From assembly GCF_029227915.1 (NCBI RefSeq), contig NC_079879.1, positions 17,672,001 to 17,736,000 of the forward strand: a stretch of 64,000 nt of DNA. The letters run 5' to 3'. Under the pieces are notes generated by a model that did no database searches, was not told the origin of the DNA, and saw only the letters and a program-made list of their open reading frames with translations. The stretch is from Hydractinia symbiolongicarpus (lineage: Eukaryota > Cnidaria > Hydrozoa > Anthoathecata > Hydractiniidae). Shown here in pieces: positions 43,901 through 58,900 of this stretch; positions within the stretch are counted from its first letter, which is position 1, and every line of letters begins with the position of its first letter. The position numbers were made by a program, and so were the translations under genes.

Positions 43901-46900
43901 CATTTACCTTCATAAGATAACTCTACTCGAACGAGTGTTGAAAACCTGAGAGCTTTTTTGTTAGTATTGACGTCTCGAAATTATTTTTTAAAAAACTTTA
44001 CAACAGAAAAGATACTTACTTCGTAGGAGGACTTCCAGCTTTTCCCTTTTCTAACGACTGATAATGCTGTTCTAAAGCTGCGAGTAAACTATTTGGAGCT
44101 TTTGTCAGATCAGGAATTTCTCCTTTATTTATACCTGCATCCTCAGCAATTTTTAAAAACTCAGATACTCTTTCCATACGTGCCAAAAATCTCTTATATA
44201 TTTCAAGTCCTACTTTGCAATCAGATTTCTTCATTTCGAAGTATTTCTCTAAATCGGTAAAATGCACATTAAAAAAACAGATACGGGCTATGTCATACCG
44301 CAAGACAAGGTGTTTAACTTAAACATGTAATAAAAAAATCTGTGCAATATGGCAAATAACAATCGACAAAACGTAATGCTTAAATTTCAGCCTGCTTTAA
44401 TAAATAACACATAGAGAAACAACTTTTAGTTAAAAACTACCTAAAATTACAAGACTACATCAAATAGAATGTTAGCAGCTTATGGAAAAAAACCATATGC
44501 TTTGGTTATTTGATTGTTAACTTTCACCTCCATATATTTCCACTAAAATACTGGCTTACCAAGTAAATTTATTATACCATCATTATAACAAGCAAATAAT
44601 TTTATCAGGTCCTAAAATTAAAGAAATAAAATATGTAACCAAAGTATGGCTAACCTGCTAAAAAAATCCTTATAGTAATAAGTCTTTTAAATATGATACT
44701 AAAAATTTCAACGAAGGTGCAAACAAACACACATAAGGTAATAATTATAATGTTTTTTACTTGTGGTTTATACTTGCGGTTTATATATCTGATGTTGGAA
44801 GAACTAATTTTTGTTCATTTTGAATTTACTTCTTGCAAATTGTTTTCTTTTGACAATAAGATTAAAATATTGTGAAATTCTCAACAAAAATAAAAACGTG
44901 AAACCGTGGAGTTTTCATCCATCAAAACTGACATCACATACAGTTATCCCCAACAAAAGTTTTTAACACAAAATATAAAAAAAAAGTGGCAAAATTAACA
45001 AGCGGGGGGGGGGGGGGCATTCGGGACTAAATTTGTGTTGTAACCTTCAAGTTCCAAGAATAATCCTAATGATTTCCCCCATTATAAGGATTTCATAAGA
45101 ATTTTTAATGATTTAATTTTTTTAATGATTTTAATTTCTAATGATTTCCCCCATTATAAGGATTTCATAAGAATTTTTAAGCAGTGTTTTCGAGAAATGA
45201 TTAAAGGCTCTTAGAGGTATGGGACCTAAAAAATTTGACATGCTGGTGTCTAATAGATAAGTATAAAAAGTCAGTAAGTACCATAGCCATGCATTATGGC
45301 TCGCGCCGGTACCAGCTGTAAATCAATTTTTAGGTTTTGTGAAATGACCCAATGATAAATTAAAAATATATTGTTACAGTGATGTGTAATTGACAAACAT
45401 GCGAGACATATTTTGTTACATATTTAGAACTGTAATATAATATCCCAGGACGCCTTAATGTGTCATGTCGCCATTGAAAGGGAAAACAAACCAAAAATGG
45501 TGGAAAACTCCTGAGAAGTGACCAGAGCAGTAGCTATGGGAGATTGGTCAAGAATAGAGCTATATTTCACTATCCGAATTTGAATATGAAAAAATCCACT
45601 TAGGCGAAAAAGAAATAAAAAAGATCAGCAATGACCCGTTGATGCACAAAGAAATTTTTTCACAATTTTTTTAGCCATTACCTGTGTTGTGAAGAGTTTG
45701 CAATGGTGGTCAAAATATAAGATATAAGAGTTTAAAAATATACCTGACGTCAGCCTCACCAATGCACAGGTTTTTTTATAGAAATTTAACAACCTGTTGC
45801 CTCTATTGTGTAGAGCTTGAAATCATGATCAAATAAATGTATAGAATGACGTGTTCTGGACAAACGGTTGAAGAGGTATATGGGGATTTCAAGGGTTTGT
45901 GATCTTAATATACTTTCCTTTGATGTCTATATTGTTTTAACGTCACAGTTTAGTAAATTATAGAACAATAGGATGTTTTATAGATTTTGTTTTTATAGGA
46001 TAATTTTATAAGATGTTTTATAGATTTTGTTAAAAAAATTATGGAAAATATAAACGACTTTGCAAAAGTCAGACAGACAGACAGACGAAAGCTTCATATT
46101 ATTATAAAAGATTGGTCGATAAGGACCGTGGAAAAATCGGCTTACGTAGGGTAACAATGGAAATGAGAACCGTCACTTAAATTTCGATGACGTCAGCAAA
46201 GTCTCACAAATGTATATAAAAAATTTGGTGAAGAATTTATTTAGCACTGGGCTTCTATTGTTTAGAGCTTCAAACGCTGATCAAGAAAATGTATATGATC
46301 ATGTACTTTTGACGAACAGTTGCAGAGATATTGACGTTTCTTTGTTAACGGTCAAAGGTTCTTTGATGACGTTATCAACCTGTTCATTAATAAGGGGACC
46401 TAGGTTTGAGAAACTTACCCAATTTAGTCCCAGGATGTCCCTAGTTACTAGTTAAAAAAAGCCTGATGTCACCAACTCAATTCTAAGTTATTAGTTTTAT
46501 TGCTGTCACGACGTTGAATTTGTCGATTAACCTTTTTCGGCTACATCAAAGAAAAATGAACACATCCACTTTGCCTGTCACAGACACTACGCGAAAGGTG
46601 ACGTCAGTTATTGTCTGTCTGCCTGTCTGTCTGTGTTTGTGTGTGTGTGAGTCGATTATATTTCTTACAATTTTCTTTAACAAATTCTATAAAACATCGC
46701 CTATAAAATTGTTCTGTAATTTACCAAACCTTGACGTTATTGTTATTTTTTCATTCTCCTTCTGCCTAAGTGGATTTCTCCACGGGCTTTACACAACCAG
46801 TCTCTATAATAATACGGAGTGTGTCTGTCTGTCTGTCTGTAACAGGCAAAGTGGATATCTTTATTTTCCTTTGATATAGCCGAAAAAGTTATGTCTAATT

Positions 46901-49900
46901 TGTTAATCTTTCTGACGTTACGACGCGACGTCGATGTATTTAGACTGACGTCAATGCATTTAAAAGATTGGTGAAGCCATGGCATTGCAGTTATAAACTT
47001 GAGGCCAAACGTCAGTCATTTTTCACCGTGTGGATAACTAGGGACCACCTGGGACCAATTTGGGTAAGTTTCCCAAACCTGGGTCCCCAAATCCGTTTCG
47101 GAATGGACGGGTTGATACGTCACCAAAAAACATTTAAGCCCCGATATATCTGCAACTGGTTGTCAAACATACATGATCCTATACATTTTCTTGAACGATA
47201 AAGGCAACAAGTATACAAATTTCTTAAAAAAAAGTTGTGCCTTTGCGGGTTTTTACTGGATGAATTTTTAACTCTTATATCTCCTCAAAAATATGATTCT
47301 GTACGTTATTTTAATCATCGTTTCAACCTCTACACATCACTGGCAACGAATAAACAGAATTTCGCCAACTTCTTTTATATCTGCACTGCTGATGTCAGCA
47401 AAAAATCAACCCAATGTTCTATATTCCTTCTGCCTAAGCGGATTACTCCACGGGGCTTAATCGACTAGTCTCTATAATAATACGGAGCTTCTGTCTGTCT
47501 GTGTGTGACGTTCACAAAGTGGATTATGTAATTCACAATTTTCTTTAATAAAGACTATAAAACAACGCCTATAAAATTGTTCTGTAATTTACCAACCTTT
47601 GACGTTAATATTATTTTAACGTCAAAACAAAAAAAGGTTCTTTTACGTTTTTTTAAATATTGTCTTTTATCTAAAAGCTTATACAAAAATAACAAAGTCA
47701 TAGTTTGAAACACATCAAATTTAAATCTAGAAAAATTAGTCATTCCGGTTGTATACCCTACTCTCCCACAAGAATTTACAAAAAATGTAAAAATCAACCG
47801 ATTAACAACACAAAATAATTTGTTTTTGGTATGATGATCCATACTGCCCTCTACAAAACATTTTAAATCGAAATGTCAAAAGAGTGGTGAGTAAGGAGTA
47901 AATTTCAAAGTCCTTCCTCACGAAATGTAAACAGAACGGTTTATGAGGAACAAAACCAAATCGACAAAAATCTGTTCATTCGGCATGCTGTATATTGCCT
48001 TTGCCCATAAAATCTTACACAAAAGTCAGTCATTTCAGTTAGATTTTATACAAAATGTAAAAAATATATAAAACTTGAAAGGGGTGTAAATTCTTATTGT
48101 ATATATAATTATTTTTTTTTACTGTCATATATATATTTGCATATGGTCCTCCTTTACAAAAGTTAAACATAAAATGTGAAAAACAAAAAACAAAAAACAG
48201 TTCAGTAATTTTTAAACATGACCAAAAATAGTATTTCCGCAAAATCAATTAAACTTTGTCAAACCGCAATATTTTATGCCCATAAAAAAATGTGACAATA
48301 AAGTACAGAAATGACTAATTTTTCTACATATTTATAAATTTTAATATGTTCTAAAATCTGGTTTTTAATATAGGTTTTGAAAATAATGGTGACAGTTCTC
48401 CCCAACAAAACATTAAATACACAAAATATTATTATTTTATTATTATTCCGAATGTTTATACAGGATATAGCTACTCAAGATTTGGAAACACTGTTATTAA
48501 TGTGGGTCCTGTGTTCTGAATGTATACATTAGGTATACATTGGCTAGCCTACCCAATTCCCCTAACTTGGCATGGGTTGACACGTAGCTGTGGTAAAGAC
48601 ACTTGCTAAACATGCCTGTGCTGTGGACCGAACCACAGACCTTGTGATTATGAAGCGAATGCCATAACCACAAGGCCACGTGCCACATATATAAAAAAAA
48701 ACCAGCTTACACAACAGCTTACAGTGAAGAATATTTCTACAAACAAACGCTTTTGCAGTATGTTGCATTTGCATGTTGCAGTATATATATGTCCATTTCC
48801 ACAACAGTTTACACAAAATTAAAAACAACAGCAGTTTGCAACACAAACAATATAAACAATATACCACCCTCTCCTGCAAAACTTTAACCAAAAACGTAAA
48901 AAACCTAAATTTTCCCCCGAAAATGTAAACAACCCTTTAAGAATTTACAAAAAATAATCATAATGGTATTTTGCGTGCAGAAAAACATTTAACAGGAAAT
49001 GTCAAAAAATAAAACAAAAAAAATACCAAACTTAACTCACACACACACATGATGTTGCATGTATAGCCCCCTTTCATGAAAGTTTACACAAAATGTGAGA
49101 AAAAATATACTCTATGAGCATCACAAAAATGTTTGCCCACTAATCCTAAAAATTCCAGTGAGTCTACGTGGCTTGTTACCTACATCTTCCATAATTTTTT
49201 CTGAAACAGATCCCTAAGTAAGAGTACGAAGGCAGCTAAAGATAGCTTAATAAGAGGAATAACAACATAACTCATAGAGGTTAGCTAAGACAGCCAGTTA
49301 AATATAGTTAAACTGGGGAGCTAGTTATTTATGCTTAGTTAAACACATTTAAAAAGATAGTAGCTAGCTATGGCTATATCAATTAAAATTAAGATTATAA
49401 CTTATCTGATACAACAGAATATGACTGTGACAATTATAAGATAAGTTAAACAACCCAGAGTTTTCCGTTTGGCCAGCAAATTTGTTTAGTAGCTAACAGC
49501 TTAGTGTAGCATTTTGAATTTATGAAAAATATTAGTTATGCACAAGGGGATACAATAATTATGCAAAAGATGTAAACAAACATGCTAGCCATGTATTAAA
49601 ACTTTAATAATTTGACAAGTGGCTTTTTATGGGGGTGCGAGTCCGCGTGATATTTTAAGTGTAGCTTACATAAAAACAGAACGCCTTAAGAATATTAAAG
49701 TTCTTACTTTCTTTGAATTATAACCCACTTCAAACTCTTGTGAACAACTTTTACTTCCAAAAGCTTCTAACTTCATCTTTCTACTTTTAATTTGAACCTT
49801 TTTAATATGCTTTCTTTTATCCACTCTACTTCTCCACTTTGATTTTCTTTGTTTTTAATTATCTGCACTTTTTTATGAGTAAGGGATTGGCGAAAGACAT

Positions 49901-52900
49901 TTTTGATCCGCTTCTTTAGTGCGCTTTTTGTCAAAAACTTTGTCGAGAACTTTTATGTTTGTTTGTTGTCACGCCAGGGGAAGTTTCTATTTGAATACCG
50001 TCCTGTTCAAAAGTACGTATTTAAGCGAATTATACTGCTTATTTTCTATCATGTGGTTTCTAACGGTTGCAAGACAAATGTAAATGAAACAGAAAAAACG
50101 AAAACCACGAAACACCCACGCATTTGGGTTGTAAAAAATATCGTCTTTGCAAAAGTGACAGACGGACAGACAGGCAAAAGCTCCGTATTATTATCGAGAT
50201 ATTTAATATTGCCCTTTACCAAAATTAAACTGAAAATGCAAAAACGACTTTTCCAAAAAAGTTCTTAAAATTTTAAACAAAATGTCAAATATCAAATCAC
50301 ATGAAATACTCCCAAAAAAACCTTACATAAAAAAAAACAGCTTGCAAGGTGTAAAATCTAGTTGATAGAAAAATTCAACATCAACAGTGAGAACACCGAC
50401 TACAACTAAGTGATTACGTTGAAAACCTTCAATATTTTAATCTGAATTGTCAAAAAATAAGGCAATCAATTAAAATAAGTTTTTTATGCAATTTAAACAA
50501 TGTCTTTTCCCTATAAGCTTTAACAAAAGCATACATTATATATTATTAATGTTTAACATTTTATCTGATGAGTCTCCAAAAATTATTTCAAGGTCTTATA
50601 TACACAAAAAGCCATAGTTTGGAAAACAATTAAATTTAAAAATAAATTTAAATCTGAAAAAAATAAAATTAACCGTGTACCAACACTTATTTTTAGAATG
50701 ATCCGTAATTCCCTTTATTAACCGAAATGTCAAAGAGCAAGGATTTGGTATCAACTAAGATCATTATTTTGGAAACATTGTATATGGTCCGTCCTCCTAA
50801 AAGTTTGCATGAAATGTAAAACATATTAGTTTTTAAGGAGCACATCCAAATCAACAAAAATCAGTTCATTCAGCGTGTTGCATATTGCTCTTACCCATAA
50901 ATCTTTCACCAAAAGGTTATAAAACACATCAAATTATAGAAAAGTCACACATTTCAGTGCCTACAGTCCTCACCCATTAGATTACAAAATATAAAAAACG
51001 AAAAACAGTTTCCGTCAAAACATTTAGTAATTTTTTATCATCAACAAACATTTATTCCTACAAAATTTTGTAAAATTCTTACCACAAACAAAAATGTGAA
51101 ATCGTGGAATTTTATTCCACAAAAATGACATCACATACAGTTAGTTCTCCTCAACAAAAGTTTATAATACTAAAATATAAAAAGCCTTCACAACAGATTA
51201 CAAAATTTGTTCTTACAGTATAATTCATGTGATCTATTTCCACAAAAGTTACACAAAACTTCAAAAAAAAAGCAGTTTGCAACACGAACAAAAATAAAAA
51301 AATACAATCCTCTTTTTGAAATTTTTAACCAAAAATAAATTCCCCCTTAAAAACATCAACAACCTTTGTAAAAATATCAACACTTGTAAAAATAACATGG
51401 TAATTTACTGGCTGGCTGCCTCACAAAAGTTTAACTGGATGTTAAAAACAAAATAGTAAAAATAACCGTACACACTTTAAATTTTACAAAAATCGTTCCT
51501 CTTGTCATATTGCATGAGGCTTCTTGTAATGTTTACAGAAAACGTGAGAAAAATACTCTATGCTGAACATAAAGATGTCCCTCATTATCCTAAAAGTTCA
51601 AGTCTTAGAGCTTCAAGCTAACATTAGCTACAGTAGCTAGGTCACCCAGTTAAATATAGTTAAACTGAGAAGACGTATATAACTAGGTAGCTATTTATGC
51701 TTAGTGAAACACATATAAAGAGAAACACATGTCATCATCATCATTCTCGGCTTAACGTTCGTTTTCCATGCTAGCATGGGTTGGACGGGGTATATTATCC
51801 AATCTGATCTAGACTGTGTTAGATCTAAACTCAACTTCCTCTGTATCAAGTCCGTCCTTATAACCTCCTGCCAAGTCTTCTCGATCTGCCTCTGGGCTTT
51901 GCCCCAGGAACTATCAAGTCTCTACACTTTCTTACCCAATTATCCCCTCCATTCTTTCCAAGTTCATTACATGTAATGTAAAAATTATGACATTTGCAGA
52001 GTTCAACAAAGTTTCCTCTTTCGCTAGCAAATTTGTTTGGTATCAAGCAAACAGCTTAGTGTAGCATTTTGAATTTTAGGTTAAATACATTGGTTACGCA
52101 CCAGGGGACACATTAATTATACAAAAAAAAATGTAAACAAATATGCTAGCTTTTTTATTTTTTTAAAAAACTTGGTAAAATATAAAACTGAGAATTTGGA
52201 TCTTTAATAGATTTTTGTGAGAATGCGATTCTCCTTGACAATTTTAAGTGTCCTACAGAAAAAAGTAACACGTTAATCTAGTGACTTAAAAACGAAAGGT
52301 CTAAAAATATGAAAGTTCTTACTTTTTCTGAATTCCAGTCCACTTGAAACTCTAGCACTCATTTTTCACTTCTAACTTTACTACTTCTAGCTTCACTTTT
52401 ACTTACGAAGTCACTTCTTGTGGCTTTCAACTTCACTTTTCTACTTCTACTTCCAATTCTTCACTTGGACTTTTTTCTTTTTCATATATGCTTTTTTAAA
52501 CCACTTTACCTTCTTTTTTCACTTTTTTCACGGTAAGGAACCGTTCTTTTTTGCTTTTTTGTTTTAAAGGTAACCCTGTTTTGAAGTCAGCTGTTTCAGC
52601 AAATCAAGTTGCATCATTTTGATCAAGTGATGTAAACAAAATAAACCCACTGTTAGGGACACACACACTCTCCATATTATTATAGAGATTGCAAATGAAA
52701 TAGCGATGTTAGTCATTTTTTACTACATGGGTAACTATGGACAACATGGGACCAAATTTTGTAAATTTATCAAACCTGGGTCCTGAATTTGCTTCAGGAT
52801 TGACGAGTTGATGACGTCTTAAAAAAAACTTTTAACTCGAAATTTCTTCAACCATACGTTGTGGGTACATGATTCCTATACATTTTCTTGATCAGCGTTT

Positions 52901-55900
52901 CAAGCTTTATAATGATGAAGGCAAATAATGTTTTTAAACCCTTACATCTCCTTAACCATTCAATAATGTTTCAAGTACTATACATTAAAGGAAACGGTTA
53001 AACAAATTTCTTAAAAACAATTTTGTTAATAAACTGCTGACATCGTAAAAAATTCTAAAATAACCTAAATTTTTCCTCTGTTCTTCTGATTTTACCACAG
53101 GCTCTATCGATCAGTAACTCAAATAAAAAAATGGCAGGCGAGTCGAAGCTATTTTGCATTTGTTGAAAGTAAAATTAGACAGCTCTATTATGTTGACACT
53201 TAGCTAGTTAATAATAGGAGTACACTACAATACAAAGCAATTGTTGTTGTTTTTCTGAGACCAATGGAACTAAAAATAATTCGCTTTACTGAAAAGCATT
53301 GCTACTCAGAGAGTTAATACAATGGTATCATCCAGGTTACAACTGCTTTATTTAGCAACCTAAGCTACATAGAGATAAACGTTCTTTTGCAACATTTATT
53401 CATTATATTCCACACGCAGTAACCTTGTTTACTTTTTATGTTTTTAATTTCTATTCACTATAAGCACAAAAAAGATTCTTTAAAGTCTTTTCAGATAACA
53501 TGTTGAATTGGAAAGAACTGGTAGAATTGTCGCTCACTTAGGTCGACCGAACCTGGCACTACTGAAACAATAGCAAAAAGGAATATTATTTCCATGGGTA
53601 TCTGCCTTTTTACTATCGTTAATATAGATGACTTTTTTTTAGATTTATCTTGACGTCACAAATTTTATTGTTTTGGTTTGAAAGTCCACAATCCAATTGC
53701 TGCTGAAATGGATTGATCTATTGGCAGAGGAGACACAAAAACCCAGGAATCAAGAGCTAAAATTAAGAGATGATATAATGAAAGATATAATAAGAGAAGT
53801 AAGGTTCACAACAAAACAAGCCAATTGAAATATCTTGAAGTCTTGTTATGTTACATATACATATAAATATAATGTAAATGTCTTTTTAGGCTATAGCTCT
53901 AAATGACCAAAGCCTAAATCCGCCCCTGATGGAAAATGAGATTTTAGCACTGAAAAGGTCCTAGTCCTTGGCTTTTATAGATTTATGTCTTAGAATATGG
54001 ACCTAAAGCTATTTGTTGGGGAAAGTTTTTTTGTAGAAAACAAAGTAGAATATCACTTTCTGTACAATACTTTAGGGACAGAAACTTTCGCGGGCATTAA
54101 CTTTTGTGTTTTTTGCGTTTTCTGGTCATTTTCGCGAGTTTATGTCTTCGGAAATTCTAAATCATCAAAACGCGAAATATTTTTCACGCAAAATAATGGA
54201 TATTCTTTAAAACGTGAAAGTTTTTTCACCATAAAAAGAGATCATAAAAACGGGGCAATTTTCAAAAGAAATGATTTATTTCTACTTTAATCGTCGTCAA
54301 CTACAATAACACTTGGTGTTTTTTTTTCTTTGAAGCTACAAGAATTTCTCGGATGTCCCGATTATTTGAAACAGTAGTGCTTGTGGATGCAGTCTTTTTC
54401 TTTCTTTTGCCAGGGCCTTGCAGTGTAACGACTGTAGGCGGCAACGTCATGACGAAATTGAACAGATTTCCAACCGCTATGTCTTCTGTTGGTTCCGTTC
54501 GGTTCAAGCAAAATGCCATCGATTGATCCTTCCATGATATACATCCAATGCTGAGTAATGATGTTGAGCAATCTAATGATAGCCATCCCTTATCAATTTG
54601 TGATGTCTCAGTTGAAGAAATTAAATTGTTATGTGGAATCAAGATTCCTGAAAGTTATGGCGATACTGACTCAGAATGGTAGGAGGCAGGTAATTAAATT
54701 TACTTAGCCTAAACTTGTATATTTTATACATTTTTGATTACGGTAAAGACTTTAGATGTGATTTAACGAATAATTTTTTTTTCTTGGATTTTGCCCATTC
54801 GCGAAAGTTTTCCCCGTGATATTTGTTTCAAAAATCGTTAAACGCGAAAGTTTTTGTCAAATTCTTTTTTTTCACACGAAAGTTAATGCCCACAAAAGTT
54901 TCTGCCCTTGCGAGTATAATAACACGAATATAGATTTGAAACATTTAATTGAATAAAATTCCCCCCTTAATAACCTTTAATCTTACTTTGAACAAAGCCA
55001 TAAATGCTGCTGTTATCACACCATTAGTCAAGTCATTGGAAGCAATCTAAAAAAGAAAACAAATATTTCATAAAATTGTCGCATTTAAATAACAAGCTTC
55101 TGGAATTAATTAACTAATGTAAATTAGCTCATCTCATAACATTTAATCTCAAGTAATTTTTAACTCTGACCTCTAACAGAGCTGCACATACCTCTGTGGC
55201 AATGAGTGAATCTAATTGAACTTGAATGGCTGGCAACGCTTTTAATAACTAAAAATGCAAATGAGTATGCCAACTTATGATTTTAATGGAAGTGTAAAAA
55301 ATCATTTTTAAAAGAGTAAGAAAAACAATATTTCTGCACTGAACGTCTTGTCTTTCCCTCAAAATTAAAAATGTTAGAAAAATTTCTCACAAAATAATGA
55401 AATACAGTTTGTTTTTCCAGTTCTTAAACTAGTGTCCTGCAAAAAAGTGCCTTCTCTAAAGGTAACACTTCCAATAAGCCACCATTTATGTTAATAGATG
55501 CTTAAAGCTGTATTACAGATAAATTAAACTTGCTTATTATTATTTACTAGTAATTAGTCCCATGGAAAAATTCACTATAAATACCGAATAAAAAAACAGC
55601 AAAATTTATTGTTCTTTTCGTCAAAACGTTTTGTTGTTAATTCCATTCAAGCAGGAATAAATAAGGGAATAATAAAAATAAATTAATTCATACCTTGTGT
55701 GCTTCCATATTACGTAAAACACCTGCTTCTTTTCTATGAAATAAAGTTTATTTATATATGATCACATTAAAAATATTAAAATTACTGACTTTTGAAGGGG
55801 CATAGTTACACAAAATTATAGCAGTCAGTTTACCCCCTTGCAACACGACAAAAATCATAACCCATTGCTCTGTATGCATAAGCTTTTTCTGCTAAATAAG

Positions 55901-58900
55901 CAGAGTATCTTCTAATCGCATGTGACATATCGTATCCTGAAAACAAAAATACACTATTTAACACTACAAAAAATTAAATGGAAGAATAATGCTTGACGAA
56001 TACTGTTTTTTTTAACATATGCAGACTTCACTTTATGTTAAAAAGCTCAACCAGTGTAACTACAGCCTTTCTAATTTAAGTCAGCACAAAGCAAATGCAA
56101 AGCAAATGCAAAATGCAAAAACACAGCAAAAGTGAATAATAATGTGATTTAAAAAAAAACAAGTTCACGAACGCCAAATTTTTATTCGCGTATGACATTT
56201 CTTTCAAAATTTATAGAATAATTCAATTGCCTTGAATCTAACATAAATATATACTGTTAAAGTGGTTGTAGAGTATTTTGCTTATTAACCCTAAATAGAA
56301 TTAAAGGCGCGTAATCACCTTGTTGGAAAATTTTTTTGAGGTCCCTATTTTTTTGTAAAAACTGAAAGATTTATTAAAAATGAACATCAGAACATGTTCA
56401 GATGTTTAACTGGAATAGCAAACTCACCCTACTTTTTCTCTGCCTACAGAGCCACCATTGCAATTCACTTAACAATTCACACAATCATAAATGCATGGCA
56501 AAATTGACCACATGCTTGCTAGATACAGTGCATCAGTGCTCTGTGCATCAGGGCTCTGTCTTAAGCCCTTTGTTGTTCACAATTGGTTCTATCTGCAAAC
56601 TCACTTCATTCGTTGTTCGAATTATAGAAACGTTGGAAATCTAATCTTGAATCCAAAGGATTGAAAGTCAACATTGGAAAAACAAAAGCTCTTATCAGCA
56701 ACCAAAATGTGCCTACTTGAGTGGACAAATCTAAGCCCTTGTGGAGTTTGTAAAAAAGGTATTGGCAGAAACTCAATATTTTGTACACACTGTAATAATT
56801 GAATTCATCATTCATTAAATGTAAAAGACGCAGTGGTGAGACTGTTCCTTTACAGCCACAGATGACCGATATAACAATTAGAAATGAAAGATTTGATGTG
56901 GTGAAATCGTTTTGTTACTGGTGGGTGCTTCTCTGCCACTACTGCCAGCATAAGGGGTGCCTGGAAACACTTTCCTGAGCTATTACCAATACTAACAAAT
57001 AGAAGCATGTCACTAAGAGGTAGAGGTCATGCCTACCAGATGTGTATCAGAAGTGTGCTACTGTATGCCTCAAAAACTTGGCCGGTGAAGACAGAAGATG
57101 CCCACCGTCTCAAACAAAATGAAAACATGATGGTAAGATGGATATGCTCTTCTAAGCTGAGTGAGAGAAAACTGATGTGCCAGCTGAGAAATACACTAGG
57201 CTTCCTAAACATCAATGATGCTCTTCGCTACAACAGACTTAGATGGTTCGACTACCTAGAATGCATGAAGTACAATATGTGGTCTACGCAAATAATTGAA
57301 TACGACAAACAGTAAAGGTGGTGAAAAGAAAAAATGCATACATTGCATAAAAAAGACTTTGCCTGTTTAACTTTGGAAAAGGGAGCAGCTGAAGACAGAG
57401 AAAGGTGGATAAAATCAACCCTCATGCTTGGGGAACCAAGGACAATAAACCGGATAGTGAGTGAGTGATGTCATCACCCAAAATTTAATCAATGAGGGAG
57501 AACATCTGTAGCATCATTTTCATCGTAATGCTTTTTGTTTTATTCCCTATAATTAAACGTTTTAACTTACTAAATCAGGCTTCTTTGCAACACACAGCTA
57601 TACTTTTTGATATTGTTTACAAAGGCAGCTTCGCCTCGCTTTTGCCTTACTTTTTGATTAAGGTCCTTTGTTGAAACAGTTAACTGGTTTCTTATTTCTG
57701 TACATTTTGCTTTCAGAATTTCCCTTCTTACGCTTTATTTATCCCAATAATTACTATCTTTTAAGTTTTACTTTGCCCCCCCCCCCCCCCCCTCCTTTTG
57801 GGGTGAGAGGGTTATGCAATAACCTTGGCCATACATTTTAATAAATGGAAGATTGTGTGATAAATTGTTACAATTAGTGGTCATATAGCAAAGAGATAAA
57901 CCTACGAATTCTTTTTGTTGTTTTGTTTTGTCCGTGATCTATTGATTTCCAAAAGGAATTTAGCAAACTCGGCTGCAGTGCTCATAATTAAAATGGCGAC
58001 TGGAAAACAACAACAACAAGAAACTTAAGAAATTAAAGTACCATTATTTCCAGTTCCAGTAACTTTTAGATCTTCTAATTTTCAGGATAGTCATAACTCG
58101 TCCTACACTTTATAAAACAAATCAAGAAAATGTACATGTTAATCTTTTCCATAAGAGTAGTTACGCGCCTTTAAAGTAGTTTACATGTGAACAAGCTGGC
58201 TTGGATGAAAAAGGCTTGAATTTAAAAAGTAAAATGGCAACGTCAGACACCAAAATAAAAGTTCATGTCACCGTTTTTGCCAAAGTGAAATTGTGGATTG
58301 CCCAGGCAAATCATAAAGGTGAAAATCCATGGCAGCATTTTTGCTGACCTAAAATGGGTAAATACCAATGCGAAACAGTATAATGAAGGTTCGCCTTGGC
58401 AAAAAATTGCAAACACGAAAAAAATTAAATTAGAAAGGCTGAACTATACATACCACAAATACAAATAGGGTCACAAACTAAATTACAATATAGAAAAAAA
58501 AAATCCTTTAACCCTATCCGGTCCAGGGGGGGGGGGGGGGGGGGGAGGGCAGATTCTGGTTTCTCTTTAATAACTCCTTATTGCTATGTTATATGGCTAT
58601 AAAACTTACTGAGTTTCAATATTTATCTATTAGACACCTCCATGCCAGGTCCCATACCTTTCAGAGGCTTTGATATTGGCCATTACTCGAAACTAGCCCT
58701 AAAAATCTCTATGAAATCCTTATAATGGGGAAAATTTAATAACTCCTGTTAGAATTAATCTTAGAACTTGAAACTTGCAACATAACTTTGTTTTATTAAG
58801 AAGAATTATTGTGCATAATTTGGACACATGATTAATCCGATTTCCCGATTTTGTCAGATTTTACCCAAAAATAAAAATAAAAACGGATTTTCGGGCATTT

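Noticed and set aside
46514-46879. 121-codon frame in the second Helitron tract
   Set aside because: Spans a junction between two Helitron copies and a GTCTGTCT microsatellite; no protein character.
48610-48680. Functional tRNA-Met gene
   Set aside because: Stem pairings are broken and a SINE-type tail follows; best read as a SINE head.
48562-48891. 109-codon minus frame as a Cys-rich protein
   Set aside because: It is a reading of the tRNA-derived SINE and adjacent repeat.
49903-50268. 121-codon plus frame
   Set aside because: Crosses the terminus of a Helitron-ended repeat; not preserved in the second copy of the unit.
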